Assembly: GCA_902826945.1 (NCBI GenBank)
Contig: CADEGS010000057.1
Coordinates: 1 to 19,910 of the forward strand
Reading direction: 5' to 3'
DNA length: 19,910 nt
DNA from: an uncultured bacterium
GTDB lineage: Bacteria > Planctomycetota > UBA1135 > GCA-002686595
Shown here: piece by piece, positions 15,732-19,910 of the stretch
Numbering within the stretch: position 1 is the stretch's first letter
Layout: every line of letters begins with the position of its first letter
Position numbers and translations under genes: made by a program
The notes under the pieces: model-generated
Database searches by the model: none
Seen by the model: the letters and a program-made list of their open reading frames with translations, nothing else
Told to the model about the DNA's origin: nothing

Positions 15732-16541
15732 TCAGTCGAGCGCGCGCTCGGCCAGGCGGCGGACCTTGCCCGAGGGGTCCTCGGCGCGCGCGCGCGCCAG
15801 GAAGTCGCGCACCTCGGCGTCCTCGAGGAAGGTCTCGAGCGCGCCCACCGCCTCGGCGCGCAGGCGCTCGTCCGCGCTCGTGCGCGCCAGGTGCAGGAGC
15901 TCGCCCGCCAGGCGCGGGTCGCGCACGCCGTCGATCGCGTCCACGACCTGCGCCACGCGCACGGGGCTCTGCTCCCCGTGGAAGGCCTGGATCGCCGCGT
16001 CCACGACGCGCGGGCACAGCGGGTCGGCCTCGGCGGGGAAGCGGCGCAGCATGCGCAGCGCGTCCACGCGCCGCGCCCACTCGACCGAGGGGTCCGAGAA
16101 GAGGTGCTGGTACTCGAGCATGGCCTGGTGCGCGAGCTCGGAGGAGAGCACGTCCTCGACCGTCTCGGGACGCTCGACGGGCCCCTCGGAGCGGTGGCTG
16201 GCCGAGGCGAGCAGGAGCTCGAGCTCGTCCAGGCGGCCGGCGAGCGTCGCGAGGCGCGCGTCGTCGAGCGGCTCGGGCGCGGGCGCGCGCGCCGGCGCGC
16301 CGGACGCGGGCGGCGGGGCGAGCTCGGCGGCCGCGGCGGAGCGCGCCCGGGCCTGCTCGACGCCCTCCTGCAGCAGGCGGCGCGTCGAGGCGATGCCGCG
16401 CTCGATCTCGACCAGGCGCGACTGCAGCTCGCGCTCGCCCAGCCAGCGCGCGCGCGTGGCGGCGGTGTTCCAGAAGGCCGCGCCCGAGCCCGCGAGGGCG
16501 CCGGAGGCGAGGATCAGGGTCCAGTTCGGGTTCCAGCTCAT
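15732..16541 (-). CDS. Membrane-anchored coiled-coil/helical-repeat protein
   Basis: A 269-residue protein with one N-terminal membrane segment (about 7-24, TLILASGALAGSGAAFWN). A coiled-coil stretch follows (34-70, ELQSRLVEIERGIASTRRLL), then an Ala/Pro linker (74-92), a second short coil (93-112) and a helical-repeat domain (133-269). The repeats end LRAEAVGALETFLEDAEVRDFL and DPSGKVRRLAERALD, HEAT-like in pattern. It is the last gene of the five-gene minus-strand cluster, 31 bases after the preceding stop. Its C-terminal ~120 residues resemble those of that preceding gene, so the two may be diverged duplicates with different anchors. A role as scaffold or partner-binding protein at the membrane is inferred. 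GGAG lies about 11 bases before the ATG. No family assignment. Confidence 0.83.
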   Translation of the reverse strand: MSWNPNWTLILASGALAGSGAAFWNTAATRARWLGERELQSRLVEIERGIASTRRLLQEGVEQARARSAAAAELAPPPASGAPARAPAPEPLDDARLATLAGRLDELELLLASASHRSEGPVERPETVEDVLSSELAHQAMLEYQHLFSDPSVEWARRVDALRMLRRFPAEADPLCPRVVDAAIQAFHGEQSPVRVAQVVDAIDGVRDPRLAGELLHLARTSADERLRAEAVGALETFLEDAEVRDFLARARAEDPSGKVRRLAERALD

Positions 16542-16572
16542 GGTTCGGTGCTCCGGAAGGGTCGTGCGGCGG

Positions 16573-17343
16573 TCAGGAACGCTGGCGCAGCGCGTCGCCG
16601 ATGCGGCGGCGCACCAGGAACGAGGGGTCGTTGTCGCGCAGCCACAGGAAGAGCTCGTGCAGCGCGGGATCGGTGTCCATGCGGTCCTCGAGCACGTTGA
16701 CGGCCGCCGCGCGCGCGCCGTCCACGCCCGAGCGCGAGAGGATGCGCTCGTAGAAGGCGAGCTCGTCGGGCGTCGCGTCGACCCAGGCGAAGACCTGCGC
16801 CAGGTAGTCGAGCTCGGGCCCGTCGCCTGCCAGCGCCACGTCCTCGCGCCAGGCGCGCCGCAGGTCCTCCGAGAAGTAGGCGTTGGCGTTCGGCAGGAAG
16901 GCGAGCGAGCAGAAGGCGACCGCGCGCTCCTCGAGCGAGGACTGCGGCGAGCCGATCACCTGGCGGAAGTACGCCGCCGAGTAGACCAGCTCGAGCAGGC
17001 TCGGCCGATCGTTCTTCGCGTAGGCGAGCAGGAGCCGCGGCTTGGCGCGCCAGAGGTGCCAGAGCTCGTCCGCGCGCGCCTCGAGCGGCGCGAGCGGGTC
17101 GGTGCCGGCGGCTTCCGGCGCCGTGCCCGCGGCGCTGCCAGCGCGCGGCGTCGAGCGCTCCTCCACCCGCCGCGCGCGCAGCAGCGCGACCGCCTCGGAG
17201 TCGAGGTGGTCGTAGTCGTCGGACAGGAGCCGGACGCGCTCGAGATCGTCCTCCGCCGAGGCGCGCGGGCTCGGCACGAGCACCCAGCCCGCGCCGGAGA
17301 CGAGGATCGCGAGCGCGGACAGTACGCGGATCGTGGTGCGCAT
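16573..17343 (-). CDS. Exported helical-repeat (HEAT-like) protein
   Basis: A 256-residue protein from the ATG at 17343, with GGAGG about 10 bases upstream. The N-terminus is a signal peptide (MRTTIRVLSALAILVSGAGWVLVPSPRASA, cleavage near residue 30; a membrane anchor is the alternative). The mature part has helical segments such as ADELWHLWRAKPRLLLAYA and DELAFYERILSRSGVDGARAAAVNVLED, ending DPSFLVRRRIGDALRQR. The paired-helix pattern and the terminal Val-Arg-Arg helix are like the HEAT-type end of the following gene. It starts 20 bases after the HTTM-like gene stop and runs in the same direction, so it is almost certainly in the same transcript. Enzymatic motifs are absent. A periplasmic or surface partner of the membrane proteins upstream is a reasonable guess, not shown by sequence. 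Confidence 0.83.
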   Translation of the reverse strand: MRTTIRVLSALAILVSGAGWVLVPSPRASAEDDLERVRLLSDDYDHLDSEAVALLRARRVEERSTPRAGSAAGTAPEAAGTDPLAPLEARADELWHLWRAKPRLLLAYAKNDRPSLLELVYSAAYFRQVIGSPQSSLEERAVAFCSLAFLPNANAYFSEDLRRAWREDVALAGDGPELDYLAQVFAWVDATPDELAFYERILSRSGVDGARAAAVNVLEDRMDTDPALHELFLWLRDNDPSFLVRRRIGDALRQRS

Positions 17344-17363
17344 GGCGGTGGTTCCTCCGGCCG

Positions 17364-18299
17364 TCAGAGCGTCAGGGCGGCCTGCGTGAGCAGTTGGCCC
17401 CAGGGGACGAGGTAGAGCTGCATCAGCACGAACAGGACGAAGTACGCGCACGCGGCGGCGCGCTCGTCCGAGCGGCACTGGGCCAGGCCCATCAGGGCCA
17501 GAAGCCAGCCGAAGCCGATCACCGTCGCGATCGGGTAGGTCGTGGCGACGAACACGATGAGCGCCCAGTTGCGCGCCTTGCCCAGCCAGCGCACGCGCTC
17601 GCCGAGCAGGAAGGAGACGCCGATCAGGCCCTCGATGAAGAGCGTCCACACCGTCATCCCGACGGCGACGAAGCGCAGGCGGTCGGAGACGCTCAGGGCG
17701 ACGTTCATGCCGCCCGCCTCCATGTCGCGTAGCGCCGCGGCGTTGCCCTGCAGCTCGGCCGTGCTCAGCCCGACGGCGAGGTGCGCGAAGTTGCGGAAGC
17801 GCCCGTCGGAGAGCAGCTCCCAGGCCAGGAAGTCGCCGGAGGTGAAGCTCGCGGTCGTGGCCTTCCAGAAGGTCGCCAGCGCGAAGCACAGGCCGATCAG
17901 GACGCGCGCGTTGCGCGCCAGCAGGTCGGCGCGCGCGCCGGCGCAGCACAAGGCCAGCGCCCAGTACACGAGCAGCATCTTGTGGTTGTCCACGACGTAG
18001 GCGCGCGGGACGATGCCGAGCCCGACGATCGCCGCGAACACCGCCCAGAAGGCCGACGAGCGCACGCAACGCGGCCAGGCCAGCCCGACCGCGGCGCACA
18101 TCACGGCCGGCACCCGCATCTCCCAGAACATCGGGCCGTAGAGCACGATCAGGAGCAGCGTCAGCCGCGCCACGATCGATCCCGAAGCCGCCAGCAGCGC
18201 GTCGGCGACGCGCTCCAGGCGCGCGCCGAGCGTCCCGGCGGGCGCGACGGGCGCCGCGCTCAGGTCGAGCGCAGGCCCTGCAAGTACTCGAGCGTGCAT
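17364..18299 (-). CDS. HTTM/vitamin K-dependent gamma-carboxylase-like polytopic membrane protein
   Basis: A 311-residue protein. The ATG at 18299 is chosen because GGAGG (18307-18311) stands seven bases before it; the in-frame ATG at 18305 would be only one base from that site. About eight hydrophobic segments are visible: 44-56, 62-78, 83-97, 105-121, 131-145, 208-232, 244-262 and 284-300. The combination VVDNHKMLLVYWALALC (about 102-118), RVLIGLCFALATFWK (132-146) and DFLAWELLSDGRF (156-168) resembles membrane proteins related to the HTTM domain of vitamin K-dependent gamma-carboxylases. It is shorter and lacks a clear soluble lumenal half, so carboxylase activity should not be assumed. 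The first 40 bases of the gene overlap the end of the upstream gene, indicating coupling. Family assignment is moderate. Confidence 0.82.
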   Translation of the reverse strand: MHARVLAGPALDLSAAPVAPAGTLGARLERVADALLAASGSIVARLTLLLIVLYGPMFWEMRVPAVMCAAVGLAWPRCVRSSAFWAVFAAIVGLGIVPRAYVVDNHKMLLVYWALALCCAGARADLLARNARVLIGLCFALATFWKATTASFTSGDFLAWELLSDGRFRNFAHLAVGLSTAELQGNAAALRDMEAGGMNVALSVSDRLRFVAVGMTVWTLFIEGLIGVSFLLGERVRWLGKARNWALIVFVATTYPIATVIGFGWLLALMGLAQCRSDERAAACAYFVLFVLMQLYLVPWGQLLTQAALTL

Positions 18300-18940
18300 C
18301 CCCATTCCTCCGCGAGGGTCTCGATCGAAAGCCCCGGGATCGTCGCGCTGGTCAGGAGCGAGCGCGTCGTGCGTCCGGTGCGCAGGTCGAAGTCGGTGCG
18401 CTGCACCTCGAGCGTCAGGCTCTCGGGCAGCACGAGGTCCATGCTCGGGTCGGGGCTGTGCCCCGCGGGCTCGAGCACCGCGCGTCGCACGCGCGTCAGG
18501 CTGGGCCAGATCCCCAGGGAGCGCGAGCGCAACCAGTCCGCGTCGCTCGACGCCGCGTAGGACGCGGGCGTGCGCGAGGGTCGCGTGGGCATCCACATCT
18601 CCCGCGCGAGGCGCGCGAGGGTGCCGCGCAGGTTGTCCTGCGAGGGCAGGTAGCGCACGAGCAGGAGCGTGTCCGCCCAGCTCGCGCCCCCCGGGAATCG
18701 GCCGACGTACTCGAGGCCCTCCGACCGGATCCGCAGGACGAGCTCGCGGTTGCCTCCCGAGTCGATCGTGGAGAACATCCCGAAGCCCGCGCCCTTCCAC
18801 TGCGTCAGGTGGTCGCGGTGGACGCGCCAGGCGTGCACGGCGGCGATCGTGCACAGCACGGTGGCCGTGCCCCAGGTGCGCAGGGCGAGCAGTTGCTCGC
18901 CCCAGAAGGGCGAGCGGAGCGCGGAGCGGAGGGCCTTCAT
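18260..18940 (-). CDS. Membrane-anchored protein with WKGxGFGMFST motif, partner of the HTTM-like gene
   Basis: A 226-residue protein from the ATG at 18940, with GAGG eight bases upstream. There is one N-terminal membrane segment (about 24-38, GTATVLCTIAAVHAW). Next comes the motif QWKGAGFGMFSTIDSGGNRE (47-66), which I recall from small proteins encoded beside HTTM/VKGC-like genes (recollection, not searched). The remaining ~160 residues look like an extracytoplasmic mixed alpha/beta domain, with LVLRIRSEGLEYVG, DLVLPESLTLEVQRTDFDL and a final helix LSIETLAEEWGCTLEYLQGL. The stop overlaps the next gene by 40 bases, which suggests the two products are made together. No catalytic residues are evident. 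The biological role is unknown. Confidence 0.83.
   Translation of the reverse strand: MKALRSALRSPFWGEQLLALRTWGTATVLCTIAAVHAWRVHRDHLTQWKGAGFGMFSTIDSGGNRELVLRIRSEGLEYVGRFPGGASWADTLLLVRYLPSQDNLRGTLARLAREMWMPTRPSRTPASYAASSDADWLRSRSLGIWPSLTRVRRAVLEPAGHSPDPSMDLVLPESLTLEVQRTDFDLRTGRTTRSLLTSATIPGLSIETLAEEWGCTLEYLQGLRST
18307..18311 (-). promoter_or_regulatory. Ribosome binding site GGAGG that decides the HTTM-like gene start
   Basis: On the minus strand GGAGG is followed by seven bases (AATGGGG) and then the ATG at 18299. The earlier ATG at 18305 has only one base of spacing, so the later ATG is favoured. The site lies inside the 3' end of the upstream gene. Confidence 0.6.
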
Positions 18941-18956
18941 GACGGGTTCCTCGGGC

Positions 18957-19376
18957 TCAGAGGTTCGCGACCCCGCTCTCGCCGAGGTCGTCGTCGAGGC
19001 TCACGCCGTCCTTCGGGCGCGGCGGGCCGTCCTGGTTCTCCTTGTTCTCGCGCATCCACTCGATGCGTCCCTCGCGCGCGCCCTCGGTGCCCGAACCGCC
19101 GCCCTCGCTGATCTCCTCCTGCCACTCGCTGAAGTACTCCTCGTGGGTCTTGTCGTCCTCGAGCTCCCACTCCTTGCTCTCGAGGATGGCCTCGCACTCG
19201 GCGGCCTCCTCGTTCTCGTTCTCGTGGCCGTCCTCGAACCATTCCTTGGCCTCCCGCTTGCCTTCGGTGACGTTCTGGTCGTTGCCGGAGCTGCTGGCCG
19301 TGGCGGCGGCGATGCTCGTCGCGATCAGGGCTCCGCCGGCGGCGAGCGCGAGCCCGAGGTGCTTGAAGAGATGCAT
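18957..19376 (-). CDS. Highly acidic small exported protein with repeated Glu-Trp motifs
   Basis: A 139-residue protein from the ATG at 19376, preceded by AAGGAG at a good distance. A signal peptide covers about residues 1-27 (LGLALAAGGALIATSIAAATA). By hand count the mature ~112 residues hold about 35 Asp/Glu against about 11 Lys/Arg, so the protein is strongly negative. Four Glu-Trp motifs recur in an acidic context: KEWFED (44-49), KEWELEDD (68-75), SEWQEE (83-88) and IEWMRE (105-110). One Cys is present, at residue 61. The C-terminal part is Gly/Pro/Asp-rich and probably disordered. I recognise no family; calcium or cation binding is only a guess. It is the first gene of the minus-strand cluster, and its stop is 16 bases before the next ATG. 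Confidence 0.8.
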   Translation of the reverse strand: MHLFKHLGLALAAGGALIATSIAAATASSSGNDQNVTEGKREAKEWFEDGHENENEEAAECEAILESKEWELEDDKTHEEYFSEWQEEISEGGGSGTEGAREGRIEWMRENKENQDGPPRPKDGVSLDDDLGESGVANL

Positions 19377-19418
19377 GAGGTCTCCTTCTCGTCTGGAGGT
19401 CGATGCCGGAGCGCGCCA

Positions 19419-19446
19419 CCGTGGCCCGCCCGGCGAGAGGCCACGG
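19419..19446. repeat. Inverted repeat in the leader of the five-gene operon
   Basis: CCGTGGCC (19419-19426) and GGCCACGG (19439-19446) are perfect 8-base arms around a 12-base loop, 43 bases upstream of the ATG at 19376. It could be an operator or an mRNA leader hairpin. No known motif is recognised. Confidence 0.45.
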
Positions 19447-19583
19447 GAGCAACGCGCGGTCCTGCCGCTCGGCGCGCGTGCCGCGCTCCGCGCGCGGCCG
19501 CTCCAAGTGACGGGAACGGCGCGGCTTGCGGCGCACGGCGGCGGGCGGCGCGAGGATCCGCGCGCGGGGTGGCCCGTGCCGCG

Positions 19584-19612
19584 TCGGAAGCGCGCCTTCC
19601 GATCGGAGGCGC
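19584..19612. repeat. Overlapping palindromes, operator or hairpin candidate
   Basis: TCGGAAG (19584-19590) and CTTCCGA (19596-19602) are perfect 7-base arms around CGCGC. The right arm also takes part in a second near-palindrome at 19592-19612 (GCGCCTTCCGA facing TCGGAGGCGC, with one extra base). Two mutually exclusive structures are therefore possible. Confidence 0.4.
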
Positions 19613-19645
19613 GACCACCGGAGCGGGGCGAGCCGGGCCGGCGGC

Positions 19646-19680
19646 GCCTCTCGCAGCGAGCCCCGCGCCTCGCGAGAGGC
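19646..19680 (-). terminator. Hairpin downstream of the rhodanese-like gene
   Basis: GCCTCTCGC (19646-19654) and GCGAGAGGC (19672-19680) are perfect 9-base arms with a 17-base loop, starting 15 bases past the stop of the minus-strand rhodanese-like gene. There is no T-run after it on the minus strand, so termination is inferred from position and stem strength. Confidence 0.45.
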
Positions 19681-19695
19681 TCGGCGGCCGGTGGG

Positions 19696-19910
19696 CTAGC
19701 GCCGGAAGCGCTCGTCCAGGAGCGGCGCCCAGTCGTCGTCGTAGGGGTGCACGCGCTCGACGCGCGCGCCGTCCTTCACGACGGGGCGGCCGGAGTTGGC
19801 CCAGGCGAAGATCGAGCCCGCGAGGTTGAAGACCGGGACGCCGAGCGTCCCGCCCAGGCGCTCGGCCAGCGCGCTGCTGCGCCAGCCGACCGAGCAGTAG
19901 AGCACGACCT
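19696..19910 (-). CDS. Rhodanese-like domain protein (5' partial)
   Basis: The frame is open through the right edge, so only the last ~71 residues are visible; the GTG at 19905 is internal. The sequence VVLYCSVGWRSSALAERL carries the rhodanese active-site loop with its Cys. It is followed by VPVFNLAGSIFAWANSGRPVV and the tail VERVHPYDDDWAPLLDERFRR, the usual final helices of a single rhodanese domain with a short C-terminal extension. The family transfers sulfur through a persulfide on the active-site Cys, but the CSVGWRS loop does not by itself tell the acceptor. The upstream part is outside the window, so fusion to another domain cannot be excluded. Confidence 0.85.
   Translation of the reverse strand, partial: VVLYCSVGWRSSALAERLGGTLGVPVFNLAGSIFAWANSGRPVVKDGARVERVHPYDDDWAPLLDERFRR

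Larger units (their letters stand above)
19377..19695. other. Intergenic region upstream of the five-gene operon
   Basis: About 320 bases without a supported gene. Both strands have open frames, but their products are Arg/Ala-rich shadows. It must contain the promoter of the minus-strand operon, although I see no clear -10 or -35. It holds three inverted repeats, annotated separately: 19419-19446, 19584-19612 and 19646-19680. Confidence 0.6.

Noticed and set aside
19325..19618. Minus-strand open frame in the gap upstream of the acidic protein gene
   Set aside because: The product is Arg/Ala/Pro-rich, overlaps the start of the acidic protein in another frame and has no plausible ribosome binding site.

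Overview
This is a very GC-rich bacterial window with dense genes, short intergenic gaps and strong G/C third-codon-position bias. The best lineage guess is Planctomycetota. The hints are the secreted FG-GAP/VCBS repeat protein with a C-terminal beta-rich domain of a kind I associate with that phylum, the HEAT/membrane gene cluster, and start sites with frequent GTG and weak Shine-Dalgarno motifs. This is inference from gene style, not a phylogenetic result.

Left part, + strand. The window opens inside a multifunctional 2-oxoglutarate metabolism enzyme (Kgd/OdhA type: E2 acyltransferase domain fused to the E1 TPP enzyme, 1-2891). Two bases later comes a DUF805-like membrane protein fused to a SRPBCC domain (2894-4294). 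After a 98-base gap with a promoter-like motif and a good ribosome binding site follows a large secreted FG-GAP repeat protein (4393-6891). A palindrome-rich gap separates it from the convergent minus-strand genes.

Middle part. On the minus strand a DUF4118-PAS-PAS-PAS-HisKA-HATPase-REC hybrid histidine kinase (11048-8289) is coupled through a GTGA overlap to a DUF2254 membrane protein (8292-6994). Upstream lies about 450 bases without an intact gene. It carries what looks like a broken minus-strand coding sequence whose last part resembles a LuxR-type helix-turn-helix. Divergent from it, on the + strand, are a macro-domain ADP-ribose hydrolase-like protein (11515-12120) and an exported protein of unknown function (12197-13888). 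Next come a small coiled-coil protein on the minus strand (14217-13924) and, divergent from it, a sigma-54-dependent activator with a receiver-like domain that lacks the phospho-acceptor (14289-15716).

Right part, minus strand. Five closely packed genes, read from right to left, look like one operon: a very acidic exported small protein (19376-18957), a membrane-anchored protein with a WKGxGFGMFST motif (18940-18260), an HTTM/VKGC-like polytopic membrane protein (18299-17364), an exported helical-repeat protein (17343-16573) and a membrane-anchored coiled-coil/helical-repeat protein (16541-15732). This cassette is the best candidate for an undescribed system. I can describe its parts but not its biochemical function. 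The window ends inside a minus-strand rhodanese-like gene (19910-19696), which is followed by a strong hairpin. I saw no tRNA, rRNA, CRISPR array, insertion sequence or phage gene.
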